Shown here in pieces: positions 11,701 to 25,800 of a stretch of 64,000 nt of DNA (position 1 is its first letter; each line of letters begins with the position of its first letter). The notes beneath the pieces are model-generated. The model did not search any database, was not told where the DNA came from, and worked only from the letters and a program-made list of their open reading frames with translations. Source of the stretch: Citrus sinensis (lineage: Eukaryota; Streptophyta; Magnoliopsida; Sapindales; Rutaceae). Where the stretch lies: assembly GCF_022201045.2 (NCBI RefSeq), contig NC_068558.1, positions 47,905,501-47,969,500 on the forward strand, written 5' to 3'. The translations under genes and the position numbers were made by a program.

Positions 11701-14700
11701 CATGACTTCACCTGGGGTCGCAGGGCCATTGCCATTGTTGTTCATCAGAGCTACCTTAGTATCTATAGTCAGTTTTTGTTTCTTATAGATAAAAAACATC
11801 AGGCCAAATGCAATTCGAATGTTTTCATAGACAATTTTTGTTGCCACAAGAGTGGAATCAATGAAAACATTGTTTCTACGATATTCACAGTTTGCGACAG
11901 TGAATCCTCAGCTGGAGATCAAAGGGGAGATTATGAGTCTGCTCCTTCTGTAAATATTGATATGAAAAATGATCACCTTGTAGCAAGTGATCAACTGAAA
12001 TGTGGTGGAGCCATTCTTGGTTCCTGGAGCATGCTGGAAATAGCTGAGAAGTTAAGAGGATCTTTGCCTGTTTATCATCCAAAGGCGCTGTTTTTGAATA
12101 TATATTCAGGTATATTAGCTAGCAGCATGCTCCTTTCAGCAAAATGTTCATTCTCATAATCAAATTTTAGTACTTTCGCAGAGTTACCGCAATGCTAGTT
12201 ATCTTTTTTCATCTTAAGTGTTCAGAGGACATTTAACCAATGTACATGATTGCAGTTTTATTCATCATTGCAAGGGTGTTGTTAGTTATGCATATATATA
12301 TAAGAAAAGATATCTCCTTTTAGCTGGAACGTTTTCTCTTTTTCTTCTTTTGGAAGGACAAGGAGCAGAAAATGTTTTACAAGGAAGAGAAATGTTTTAC
12401 TTTCACTATAGGAAGCTGCACGTTACCATATTTTTACTTAGTTGCTTGATTTAAGCCGATGATATATCACTTAAAAAAAGTTCATTTTTATTATGTTCAG
12501 GCAACTGGAAGCGTGCATATGTGTCTGTGAGGCATCTTGTTGAAAATCTTCCCTCTAATTATCCATCTGAGAAGAGATATTGCTATACAAAGTCTAGCCA
12601 TATTGTTCCACAAATCCTTCTGTCAACGTACTTTGAAGGGCTTCTCTCAAAAGGTTCAACTGATAATGGATTTCAATGGAGTGGGCTTAATACATTTTCA
12701 ACGTCTTTGCAGTTTCGCCAATTTGCTTACAATATGGACTTAGATGCTTCCAATTCCAGTTCATCAACAAAATCGGAGTTAAGTGGCTTTGTTGAGTTAC
12801 TTCAGAATGTCTATGAGCTAGCAGGTGTAACTGACGCAGAAAAGATGGAAATTCTTGCAGTTGTAGATCTATTGAACGAATTTGATAATAAGCACTCTGC
12901 TTCAGTCTATGAAAATCTTGATGAACCTGGGCAAAGGTGTTTCCGAAATTTGATTTATTGGTTTTTTTTTTTTTGTTGCCTTAGTTTCTATTACAGTATT
13001 ACAAGGTGTTCTTACCTAATGATTTTAGATTTTATTGAAGGGCATTTCTACAAGCTGTTTATATAGTTGTGGGTCTGTGTTGCCATTTTTTTAATGTTTT
13101 TTCCCTTGTGGAAAAATAGTTGATAAAAATGTGCCGCAGGTGGGTGGACCAAGTATTAGAATTTTTGCAGAAGAGTCAATTATTCAAGGCACCCCTGCAC
13201 CTGCTAGATAACAACAATGTGTTAAAAAAAAATCAATATTTAACTGTGATTCTCAGTCCTCAAACACCGCTGTTTATTTATTGAAGATCGGATCTTCTCT
13301 TCTTTTTGGGATTAGCTTTTAAGCATAATAGCTGGCATCCATGGATCTGAACTTTTCTAAAAGTGGGGGTTTTTCTTGTCTCATTTAGCTGATGTTTTTA
13401 ATCTGCATCATGCAACTATGTTATCAAATTATAGCATTAAGAGATAAAATAGCAAATTCAAAATTGTAGTCCTGCAAACAGTTATCATAAGAGATATAAA
13501 TGAGAATAGTTAATTAACACATCTTTCTGTGGTGTAAATTGATTTCATCTTATGATTTCATCCAATAATATTCTTCATTCTTATCTGTGTGCCTGTACGG
13601 TATATGTCATTTGCTGTTTGTTTCTTTCTTGCTTATTTCTTTTATAAAGCTGTATATTATTTGCTGTACAATAAATGTGGTTTTGTTAATTGTTTCTTTG
13701 AAGGTTTTGGGTGGAATTAAGATTTCAGCTACTATGTTTCTTTCGAAGGTTTGGTAAATTGGTATCTGCAGAAGAGTTGGCTGTTGACTCCAGGCTTATA
13801 GCATGGGCTTTCCATTCTGAGTGTCAAGAAACTTTGTTTGGTTCTATTTTACCTAATGAACCAACTTGGCCAGAAATGCGGGCTTTGGGTGTTGGATTTT
13901 GGTATACCGATGTAACACAATTGCGCACAAGGGTAACATATGGAGCTGTTACTATCTTTATGAACTGCATTTAAATTTTAATTATAACATCCATTTCTTG
14001 TTTGATCTCCTTCCTGGATAACTTGGTGCACTAATTGGTGTCAATTGTATTTGATTTTCTTGACCGTCCAAATGCCATGCCACCTTAACAGTAAAATTCA
14101 TTTGTTATCTGAAAACTCTGAATTGTTTTCATATTCCATCTCTGGTATATAATGTGGATTTTGTGCAAAATTTTCCTTAAAATTTAAAAGTTTTATTTTA
14201 TACATATGTAACTTGAGGGATAGGGTAAGCCTTGAACATGAGTAGTTCAGGGGCTGGCCTTTAGCTCCATATATTATCCAAACAGTTTGGCTGGAGATCC
14301 CCAATAAGTTATCAAGGTTGTCAGTGAGAGTGACTCAATTTGAATTTTCCACGCTCAAGCAGGTTTACAATTAGAATGCTTTCTTTTCAGTAAGCTTTCT
14401 GTTTCTAGTATTTGCATTAGGATTTTGTACATCAGCATGAAAGTTGAGGTCGGATGAGAATTCTTTATGATCTTGTAGTCCATTCATCTGCAGTTTATGT
14501 ATGGGGCCTTTTTGATTGCCTGTCTTCTGTGTGCATTTTAGAATGATCCTTGTGAAGAGCCAGTGCTGCGAGTGAGACAAATTGCGTTTACGTGACCAAT
14601 GGGCTCCATAGTTTTTCGTTGCACATGTCATAACACAATTTTTTTTTTTTTTTTGGTTTGATTATGGTGCATGCTATCTGTATCTAGGGTGCTTTACTTG

Positions 14701-17700
14701 GCAACATATGATAGTTGTACTTCTTTGTTTGTCCTGTCCCAAATCCCTACTCAAAACAAATCGAAGAAAGAAGTTTATTTTGCAATTTCAGTACTTCCTG
14801 ATGTTGTTTTTTGAAAAATAGATGGAGAAACTGGCAAGATTGCAATACCTGAAGAAGAAAGATCCCAAGGATTGTGCACTTTTATATATAGCACTGAATA
14901 GAATTCAAGTTTTGGCTGGCCTTTTCAAAATCAGCAAGGATGAGAAGGACAAACCGCTTGTGGGATTTCTTTCTCGCAATTTTCAGGTGTTGTGTGAAGT
15001 TAAATGCGATTAAGTTTTTGATTTTGCTGTTAGCAACTGTTAGAAACAGTACAGTAGCAGAAAATTCAACAAAGATCTATTCAGGACAATTGTTCTTTTA
15101 CCGGTTCTTTTTTCCTGGTTTTATTTTCTTGTACTGTTTTCAAGTTACTAGCCTTCATACATATTAATATATTATCTACCTTGCATTTGATGATTTTAAC
15201 ATGCCGAGCAAAAGTCAGTGTTGGATTTATTTTTTCAGGGTCAAGTTCATCCATTATTTGCATTAATTACTGTTTACAGGAGGAGAAAAATAAGGCAGCG
15301 GCACTGAAAAATGCATATGTCTTACTGGGGAGACATCAATTAGAGCTAGCTATTGCTTTCTTTCTGCTTGGAGGTGATGCTGCTTCTGCAGTCACTGTGT
15401 GCGCAAGAAACCTTGGGGATGTACAGCTCGCACTAGTAATCTGTCGGCTTGTGGAGAAGCATGGTGGACCATTGGAGCGTAATCTTGTGACAAAGTTTAT
15501 ACTTCCATCTTCAATTGAGAGGGGAGACTACTGGCTCACTAGCCTTCTGGAGGTTCCTGAAATTATATCTTCTTCTGTTTCTGAGTTTCCTCTCTTTTTT
15601 TCAAGTTTTTCTGGATTGTAGCTGCATGCAGCTTCTGGAGTCTCAGAATTTATAATTAGCTCTCTTGTTTTTGCAGTGGGAATTAGGAAACTATTCTCAG
15701 TCTTTTCTCACCATGCTGGGTTTCCAATCAACTGCTGTAATCAACAATTTTGCTCTTTCTTCCAATAGTGTTGCTTTTATGGATCCCAGTATTGGCTTGT
15801 ATTGCCTCATGCTAGCAAACAAAAATAGCATGAGGAATGCAATAGGGGAGAAAAATGCTGCAATCCTTGGTCGGTGGGCAGCTTTGATGAGAGCTACTGC
15901 CTTGAACAGATGTGGCCTTCCTGTAAGTGGAGTTTATCAGTTAATGTTTTTGTTGCTTTGGTAATGTGCTACTTGGTGGTCTCATAATATTTTATTCGGG
16001 TCTGTCTTTTCTTTTTTTCTTTTTTTTTTCAACTATTTTTTAAACAACTATCGTATGTCAAATCTGTCCTCAACTTCCATTTTTTTGGTTGACTATGTTA
16101 TTTAGCAGAAACTTCATGATACTTCCTACTCTTTGCTTGACTTGTCTTCTTTCATTAAAAAAGTTGTCCTTCCTTGCACTTACTATATTTAGCATGTGCT
16201 GATCTCCTACATTTATCATATGGTATTTGAATGATTTATATCTGAGACTTGCCACTGCTGTTAAGTTTATTGCCTGGGGTTGTGAGCGTCGACTTTTTCA
16301 TAAGGATAAATACACACACAAGTAATAGAAGCTGTACCTCATAAATAGTTTCCAGCCTTACTCAAATTTGGACCCCTATATTTATTCTCATTTAATTTCC
16401 TTGTAGCCATACATGGTTGAATTTTCTTATTAATGGTTGCTTAGGTTAGGCACTGTGCGCACATGTCTGACATTAAGCTTTTGACAAGTAGCTGTGACTG
16501 ATAAACTTCCATTGTTTATTGTAAAGCTTGAAGCTTTGGATTGCCTTTCATCTTCTCCCAGCACTATTGGGGGTACAGATCAGGAAAGTGTATTGAATAT
16601 TGGACATTCTCATATTCTACCTGAGATTCTGAAGCCTTCTGCTGCTACTGGTTCTTCTAACTGGCTATTACGTGATGTTGCTTTGCATCTGGAGTCCTGC
16701 GCTAAGTTGGATTTATCTCTCCAGTATTTCTCAAAATTAATTAGGGACCATCCTAGTTGGCCTGATTTAGGATTTGGTAGAGCGAGTAAATGCTTTATGG
16801 ATTTTGAGATTCATCAATATGAGAAATTAGTGCAAAATTTTCAACAGAAGTTATATACTGCACTTGCATTTTTTGAGCAGAGATTTTCAATGGATTCTTC
16901 CTCTCTAATTGCAAAGGTAAGTTTTTAAACCACGATGCTACTGCTTTACCTTATCCAATTGATGACACATCGGTTTCTAAGAGGAATTGATATGTTTTCT
17001 TTTTTCTTGCATTCTACAGATTTTAAGCTTGTTATGCAACAATGGATTATTGTTCATTGGATATGATTTATTACATGGATATATTTGTCAAGGAAAGTCA
17101 CAAGAAAAGAGTAGTGATACAGTTGATGGCCTCTCCTTGTATTTTTGTCAGCATAAGCCCCTTTTGAAGGCTGCTGAAGATATCTCCATTTTTCTTTCAC
17201 GGTTTATTGCTGCCACTAGCATTACTTGCTCCCATTTGAAATCCACTAATAGTGAAAATGTTAGGCATCATGAAGTTAGATCTAGGTGGTCAAATGCTCA
17301 GGGGTATTATTTTCAATCTATCATATTCTCGCTGTGGAGTTTAAGAGCTGCTATGAGGACTTTTTCTGGCTCCTTCCCTGAAGAGCTCATAACTCCTCTT
17401 TTTCTTCTTGATTTATATGAATATTATGTGCATTTTGCCTCTGCTTGGCTTCAGAGAGATTCAAAAGGTCTTCTTCAGGTGCTTCAACCTGTCTTGATCA
17501 CATATACCAATGGACATACTCCGTATGAAGTTGATATGAATAATCTGAAGACATTTTTTCACCAAAGTGCGGAGTTGTTAACCCGCAATACATCAATTGA
17601 CAATATGGTTGGGGACCTTCAGGTTTCTAAATTTGTTGATGATGAAAGAAGTACAGATCTTATGAATTCAATTCCAGAAGATGAAAGATGGCAAATCATG

Positions 17701-20700
17701 GGGGCTTGCTTGTGGCAACACATGTCCAGGTTTATGAAACATAAGCTCAATTCGATGTCCGTTAAACTTGATGAGAATCATTCTTCTAGACTTTTGGGGG
17801 GCCACATCTCTTCCTGGACTTCTAGTTTGACAAATCCTGAATCTGCTAGTATCGGCTTAAAGGAACAAATGAGGTTGCTCACTTTGTTTTTGGCTCAATT
17901 ACTGAAGTCCGCATTGTTGCATATATCTTCTCATCATGTGAAACAACTTGCATTTTTCCTACGGTATAAGGTAGAAAATGGATTTGATATCCCTACTAGG
18001 AGATGGTTACAAGAAGCTACTCCATCTCAATCTGGAACCCTCTATCAACATTTAAATCAGATTGTTGTGAGTATGAACATTATAAATAACAAAGATGAAG
18101 CAGCCATATCTGAATTATTATGGGATGTTTGTTCTGATCCCAGTATAATACACGAAGGTTTCACGCAAGAAAAATTAAATTGGCGATCTTATATCAATTG
18201 TAAACTGTCTAAAGGATGGAGTCACATAAATGAAGGTGTCAAGTTGAAGCATGAAATCAAAAAGACCTGTAAAAATGAAGATAAGTTAGGCAGTACTTTG
18301 GCCAGTGGTGAAGTTGGATCAGCTAGTAAAGATCTTTTCCGGAATAGTCGTACTTCTCCTAGGTCCTGGCACAAAGATGCAAACATGGCAAATGAGGTTA
18401 TACCATTTCAAGCGCCCAAGGAAATATGCAAGAGAAATGGGGAACTCTTTGAGGTAAGTATTTTGACTTCTTCTCATTGCATTTTTGGTCCATAGGAGGT
18501 ATGATCACATTAATGGGAGGCTCTGGCCTCAAATTGAATGACGAGAGTATTTCATTCCTGAAAATAACATCTCCAAAGCCTTCCATCATATTTGATATGG
18601 TAATTAGACATTCTTATTCTGAGCAGGCACTGTGTGTCAACTCCATTGACCAAAGGCAAGGTGCAATCGCTAGCAACCGAAAGGTTAGTCTCTGCATACA
18701 GTTTTTTTTTTTTCCTTTCCTACTGGAGAATTGGGATGCTCTTATTCCTCTTTCCATTTTACTTGCATTCTGTATAGACTCAGCTGACAGCCAAGATCGT
18801 CTCTGTTATAGTCACATTTTCTAATTATTGACTGTCTTTTAATTCTAATGCATGCGTGTGTTTACACGTACAGAAAAAATGAGAATGATGTAAATAAATT
18901 ATAACTGCATCCATACTGCTATTTTGCTGCCTTTTTTCTGGCATGCTCGCCAAGAAATGTGCATTTGTTTGCATTTCTGTCACTTGCTTTTCAGAGCAAC
19001 TTTTTAATGCAACACGATAGGTGCCTTTTTGGTTAGCCTCTCTTGCTAATTAGTTGCATTTCATGGTATTTTTCTCCCTTCTCTTATTGCTTAACATCCC
19101 TTCTGTAGATGCTGTCAAACATACAACCATACTCAATTCAGTAGAATTTTTTTGTTCTTTCTATTTGCTTTTATTTTATTTTAGTCTATATATATTCACA
19201 TTGCTCTCTGGTTTATGTCAATGTCAAATTCGCTGTCGTTCAGGGAATTGTTTTCTTTAACCTGGAAGATGAGATACCTCTCCACGATCAATTAAAGTAT
19301 ATCTGGGCAGATGCTGATTGGCCACAGAATGGTTGGGCTGGTTCAGAATCAACTCCAGTTCCAACTTTTGTTTCTCCTGGTGTTGGTCTTGGGAGCAATA
19401 AAGGGGCACACCTTGGATTGGGTGGTGCAACCATTGGTGTCGGATCTTTAGCAAGACCAGGGAGAGACTTGACTGGTGGGTTAGCATTTGGGATTCCTGG
19501 TTATGCTGGTATTGGAGCATCTGCCTTAGGTTGGGAAACTCAAGATGATTTTGAGGATTATGTGGATCCACCAGCTACAGTAGAAAATATAAGTACAAGG
19601 GCTTTCTCAAGTCACCCTTTAAGGCCTTTTTTCTTGGTTGGTTCTAGCAATACACACATTTACTTGTGGGAGGTAGGAAATTTGACTGAAAATAATTTTA
19701 TTTTGTGAATTACCTCTTATATTTGTTCTTTTTTAATTTTAATTTTTTTTCCGTTTTAGTCTGTCTTCACATCACTCGGATAGCTTCACTTCTGGATTGC
19801 AAATTATGCTGCGTTTACTTTTTGGATTGGAGTGTGAATCCTGAGGAGTGGGAATTATTGGATTAGGAGTGTGGAGTGGGAGTGGGAGTGGGAGTAGGGT
19901 GTTTACTTAGACTAAATGAAAGTATGGATTGTCAATCAGAATCCTAATTATTTGTTTACTTTGTCTTGGATTGAGAGTAAATTATTTTAAATTACAATTT
20001 TATCCTTATGTACAGAATTATAATTTGTAATTAAAAAATTAATAAAAAATATATTTGGAAAATAAAATAAATATTTTATTATATTTATAAATTAATAATC
20101 ATTACTAATATTCTTAATTATGTAAATCATAATTTTTTATTAATTTTAATTTAAATTATATGAAGAAAAATTATTAATAATAGCAACACAAATGAAATAT
20201 TATTATTGATAATATAGTACAAAATTAATATTTTTTTAGAATAAAATATTTATTATTATTAATTAAATAAATAATTAATATTTATTAAAATTAATGTTTA
20301 ATATTATTAATTTAAATATAATATTTATTTATTTTTATTTTATTAAATTTAATAAAATAAATATGATATAATTATTATTTTTAATAAATATGATATTATT
20401 TATTTTTTAAATATTATTTATTTATTTTATTAAATATTATTTATTTATTTATTTTTATAAGGATAAAATGGGAAGAGGGGGGAGTGGATTCCCACTCCCA
20501 CCTCCCCCCATGGGAGTGGGAATCCCACTCCCCACTCCAAAATTGGGTGGGACCCACGGATTCCCACTCCCACTCCCTCCTTTTTTAAGCTAAGTAAACA
20601 CTGGAGTGGGAGGAATCCACACTCCACACTCCCACTCCAGAAAGTAAACACTGCCTTAAAGTTTAAAAGATATATATTTTAATAGATTTTACCACTTTTA

Positions 20701-22817
20701 GTGTCGGTACCTATTGTTTCTTTCTAACTACTGAACGGTTCTCTATCCCTTTACTTCGCTATTCTTTCCTTCTTTGTGGCATATATAAACATGCTTCTGA
20801 GAAAGCTCCAGAAGTGTCTTTAACTACAGAATGAAGTTTGTAGTATTTGTTCAGATGTGTGGGCTATCAGTTGTATTGCTGTTGTACACTAATTTTTTTA
20901 AGGACATATGACTTACCTGAAATTTATCAAGTGCAGTTTGGTAAGGATAAAGCTACTGCAACTTATGGTGTGCTGCCTGCTGCAAATGTTCCTCCCCCAT
21001 ATGCTCTTGCATCTATATCTGCATTGCAATTTGACCACTATGGACACCGATTTGCTAGTGCGGCACTAGATGGAACTGTATGCACATGGCAGCTGGAGGT
21101 GGGAGGAAGGAGCAATGTCCGTCCAATGGAATCTTGTCTCTGCTTTAGTAGCCACGCAATGTATGTTTTCTTGTTATCCCATACCTTTGGAGGAAATTCC
21201 AGCTGTTGCCTTATTTTTCATTAGCAAGATTTTGGAATAATTGATATGGCTTTAGTTTGTGAATGGGTATAATTTCTTGCCATTTTCGGTGATAGACATG
21301 GTATGTGTGATCTATACTTTCTTTGAGTGCACTGGTATGGTTATCTTCCCCATTTTCCCTAAGATGCCACATATTCCTAAGAATCACTTACAATTAGATT
21401 AGGAATTTTTAATTGTTAACAAGTTGAAATGGTGTTTCTTTGTGCTGCTAAATAGTTTTTATTAATCAGCTGCAATTTTGGTTGCAGGGATGTCAGTTAT
21501 ATTACTTCAAGTGGGTCAGTCATTGCTGCAGCCGGGCACAGCTCTAATGGGATCAATGTAGTTGTATGGGACACATTGGCTCCACCAACAAGTTCCCGAG
21601 CTTCCATCACCTGTCATGAAGGTTTATATGATCTCTTTCTACCCTTAAAACTTTTAAACTTCGCTTTGAGTAAATGCAGATGCTTGTTTTGATTAATGTC
21701 GAGTTTTTGTGCATAATTTGCAAAATAAGACAAAAGCTACAATTCATCTCTTGATTGGAGACACAGGTAGCTGTCCTGAGTTTGGTTTGTGTAATCTTTG
21801 TGTAATTTTACAATCTGCTTTCTTGACATAAGAGGAATTTTGTTGGTTCTGACATAATAGTGACTGTCTAGAAATAGTACTTTGCTGTACACTACATTAT
21901 CTGTAGCATCAGTGGTGAGGTGTCTTGCATTAAGCGTTATGCAGATTGGTACATTTATTGTAATCTGTTGAGAACCTAGATTGATTGATTTAAAAATTGG
22001 TTCTTTACATTTGCAATCTCTCCGTCGGTTATTATAATAAGCTTTACCTATTCATGTAAGGTGGTGCACGCTCCATTTCTGTGTTTGATAATGACCTCGG
22101 AAGTGGATCTGTTTCTCCCCTTATTGTCACTGGTGGTAAAGGTGGCGATGTTGGAATACATGATTTCCGGTACATAGCAACTGGGAAAACTAAGAAGCAC
22201 AAGCACTCAGATAGGGGTGGATCAAGTATCAATACGTGTGCGCACGCTGATGCGCAAACAGGGTCTGGGAGTAAACCAGGAGATCAGAATGGGATGCTTT
22301 GGTATATACCAAAGGCACACTTAGGTACAGGCAATTTCTTTCAGTGACAATTATAACTTCATATCAGTGACTAATTTAATCTAATATCTCTATCAAATGA
22401 TCTGGCTGAAGGGAGTGTCACCAGAATATCCACCGTCCCGAATACCAGTTTGTTCCTAACAGGGAGCAAAGATGGAGATGTAAAACTTTGGGATGCAAAA
22501 GCAGCGCAGTTAGTTTATCACTGGTCAAAATTGCATGAAAGGCACACCTTTTTGCAACCGAGCTCTCGGGGTTTTGGCGGAGTTGTACGGGTAACGATTG
22601 TTCTTACTTTATTGCTAGCCTTCTATTTTGGAAGATATATCTTGGTTTTGTTGGAAGAAAGTACCTTTAATTGTGTTTGCACTGAAGCAAATATTATATT
22701 TAAATGTGACAGGCTGGTGTAACAGATATACAAGTTGTTTCACGCGGTTTCTTATCATGTGGTGGAGACGGCTCTGTGAAGCTGATTCAACTCGAGGATT
22801 ATCAGCATAGGTTGTGA
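8759..22817 (+). CDS. Rav1/DmX-like WD40 protein (V-ATPase assembly, RAVE-type)
   Basis: Sixteen exons: 8759-9152, 9422-12109, 12501-12936, 13704-13932, 14822-14986, 15280-15552, 15677-15922, 16527-16916, 17020-18453, 18627-18683, 19244-19672, 20937-21160, 21488-21621, 22061-22324, 22412-22590, 22713-22817. All are GT-AG and phase-consistent, giving 2548 aa. The N-terminal 1000 residues carry WD40-type beta-propeller repeats (LLTCCLDGTVRLWC, MATGYSDGSLRLW). Residues about 1170-1480 match the Rav1p C-terminal domain of yeast Rav1 and animal DmX/rabconnectin-3, with RALGVGFWYTDVTQLRTRME, KDCALLYIALNR, ALKNAYVLLGRHQLELAIAF and GDVQLALVICRL. A C-terminal WD40 propeller follows at about 2100-2548 (SAALDGTVCTWQL, LTGSKDGDVKLWDA, LSCGGDGSVKL). 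Family members regulate V-ATPase assembly on endomembranes. Its Arabidopsis counterpart appears to be At2g46560. Intron 11 contains an 849-bp MITE. Confidence 0.9.
13140..13284 (+). other. Possible cryptic alternative terminal exon in intron 3 of the WD40 gene
   Basis: After CCGCAG an open frame continues in phase with exon 3 (AG|G) for 47 codons to TGA. If used, it would truncate the protein near residue 1220, before most of the Rav1 domain. The canonical model instead splices to 13704, which restores the family sequence RFWVELRFQ. The acceptor has a weak pyrimidine tract, so this is most likely unused. Confidence 0.2.
19807..20655. mobile_element. PIF/Harbinger-like MITE in intron 11 of the WD40 gene
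   Basis: This is an 849-bp AT-rich insert with long, G/A-rich terminal inverted repeats. The left end is TGCTGCGTTTACTTTTTGGA. The right end, read in reverse, is GGCAGTGTTTACTTTCTGGA. Both are followed inward by reiterated GGAGTGGGAGTG/GGAATCC motifs over about 100 bp. A 3-bp TTA flanks each side (19804-19806 and 20656-20658), as expected for PIF/Harbinger target duplication. The interior has no transposase coding capacity. It lies between exons ending at 19672 and starting at 20937, in a long intron. Confidence 0.75.
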
Positions 22818-25800
22818 AGAGGTTAAGTTTTATTTGAAGAGCATCGGAGGTCTTGCAGAACCTGTGAAATGCGAACAAATTATATTATGTGGAATTGGTA
22901 GATGCTGCAGATCAAGCCCTGTGTCTATATTTCACAAATTACAGTGCATTATCTGTCATGATCAACTGTAGATACAGATTGCTTTCCAGGCCATCGTTTT
23001 CATGAGCACAAAATGATTTGATAGCAGCCTTGGGAAGATCCAGATTTTTGGTGTTTATTCTCGAGGGATGGAGAATGAACTGCGAGTTGAGTTCTTCAAT
23101 ATGCTAAATTCGGCATTCCTCAGCTTTATGCCCCCCGCTGGGAACAAAACCATAATAAAAGAAAACTTCAGCAGCGCAATACATGATGTGAAATTCTATA
23201 AAATGGAGAAACAGTTGGGTAGCCGTGGTAGGTACATTGCGGCCCGTTCTCTTTGGCAAGCAGGCATCAAGTTTTGTATAATATTTTGATTGAAATTTTG
23301 TGCCTCAGTTAGGGATGGCAATGGGTTCTACAACTGAAATAAAGGGTCCGAGCTTTAAAGAAGTCCGAACCTCTGAATTTCGGATCAGAGAACGCCATCT
23401 TTCAGTGTATGAACAGCGACAGTTTGTTCTGCAAGTTTTTCATTTATAACAATCTAGTAAATGTAAATGTGTATACAGACGTATATGTAATCACTTGGAA
23501 AGAAGTACCATACAAATTCTTCCCGTGTTAGCGAATCAAGTGACCTGACTTAGGTTTGAACTGCTGTATTTTTTAAGATACAGTTGTAAAAAAAAAATTA
23601 TAATTATGAAATATAAATTTTAAATAATAATTTTGATAAAATTATTAAAGATGTAATAAATTTTTTATTATATAAATAAAAAATTATATCAGTATCGTTT
23701 TTAAATTATAATAATTAGTATTTATTAAATATTTTAATATTGTAATTTTTAAATTATAATTGTCCAGTTTTAATTTTAAACGCACACCCTTATTATGAAT
23801 TAGACGGAGTTGAAATAACAAAATGATTTTGACTTCGGCGAATTAGCGGGTTTGGTTCTCAGTGGTGTTCTGAAAAAAATGTTTGTTAGAGATTTAAGAG
23901 GATGAATCTGGTTTGCCTCGGCGAATTAGCAATAACTATCGTTTCAAACCAAACAACCTTTTATGAATTATGCCGTCCTAGGCCCAGGGCAGAGGTTAAC
24001 CAATCTTTGCACCAATCATTTATATCCTGGGAGTGGGCGGTGCCCAACCGCCAACTGCAATTTTTAAAAAATATCATTACAACAAACAAATATTTGTATG
24101 ATGTGTTAATATTTGTTTTGAAAAATTACAATGACGCAGTGGTTATATTAAACAAAATGAAGCTATCTGGGAGTCGGCACTTGGCGGAAGTGTAAGATCT
24201 TACGATAACCACGTGTCACGTCGCATGACCTCCTTGTGTCATTCATTCACTTCGCTTCACCGCAAATCTCAAACTAACAAGTCAAAAAGCAAAGCGTAAT
24301 ATTATTATCGGCATCAAATTCTACAAAACTTTAATCTGTTTCTCAAGCTACTGACACGCGGACTCCATTCCGTTGTAAGCCTGATTTTCTCAAAGTTTCA
24401 ACCCAAAAGGGCACACAAGATCTTGCGAGAAACCATGTGCACACACTGAATTATAGAAATGCCACTAGAAATTAATGATAACTTGAGGATTACTCGAAAC
24501 TTCAATTTCCTGTTTAATTAAATTTCAAAAAAGAAAAAAAATCAAGTGTAATTGAAAATAAATCAATTGACTTCAAAACACATTTACTCTATGAGCAAGC
24601 AGCTCAAATGGTCTGAAGCTCTGAGAAAGATGCCGAGCTGGCTTCGTTTGTTTTATTTATATTTCTGTTCAACTTTGGAGTCTCTTCGTGGGTTCAATCA
24701 TCAGCCGTCTTAAAAAAAAAAACCTACGGATTTTCATTCATATTTTAAATTTGCGATTATCTAATTTTCATAGGAAAAAACGAAATAAAATATGATGATA
24801 TTGGAATTTGGTGGACTCGAGATTTTCTTATTACTTGACCCTCTCGTATTAAAAACTTAGGAGATACGGAGCCTTATCTTGTAAATAATAATCCGGACCC
24901 GCAATTACAATTAAAGGTCTACGGTCGAGATCTTTTCTCACAACCACTGCTTGAAATCTGGCGTCCGTGGACCCCACTAACAAACTCTTAAAAAGGACAG
25001 GTAGGTGATAAACGACGCCGTTATATGTTAACTCTTTCTGTAATTTGATAATTTCATGACATTTTCATTCAGCCAAAAAAAAAAGGGAAAAGACAGGAGA
25101 ATGATGATAACAGAACAACAAAAGGATATGCATAGCAAAGGGGTATGCTGACAGCACCACCCTTACTTGTCTCGTGTTCTTAGATTCGTTTGTTAAGTCA
25201 TTCGTATCTGGACTTAAATGGTTTCATTCCATTTTCGGTTTCAAATCCACTCAACCACGCCACTTGCGTCTTAATTCAATCTCTTTTTTTTTCCCCCTTC
25301 CCTCAACTCTTGTTCGATGGTTCGTTCTCTTGCTCTCGTTCAATTTTCTTATTGTGTTTGATGCATGTATCATCATCTGGTGGTTGGTTTTTACGCTGGC
25401 TTGTTGTGGTCGCGGTAGCTTTATTTATTTAATTATTTTTGGTTAACTGAATTAGTTATTGAGTCAGATACTGTGGGTGTGATTGCTATAAGATTTTCTA
25501 AATTACAAAAATTAAATTGGACAGATTTTACATAATACGCTTGCTATCTTCGGAAAAGAATTTTATTGTTAGTTGCAAGGCCTCTGTACTTGATTCCTGT
25601 GGTTTGGATTTGGATGTTTGGAATGATGATATTATGATGATATTGGTTGTGCTTTGCTGCTACTGTGATGAAATTAGATCCTGAATTATCTGTGTTATGC
25701 CTGTTTTGGTCATTTCTTCTGGGGAGGTGGTGTTCTGTTTCTTCAGGGGTGAAACAGAGGGCTGCTTGGTGTTTGGTTATGATAAATGATTTGATTTAAC

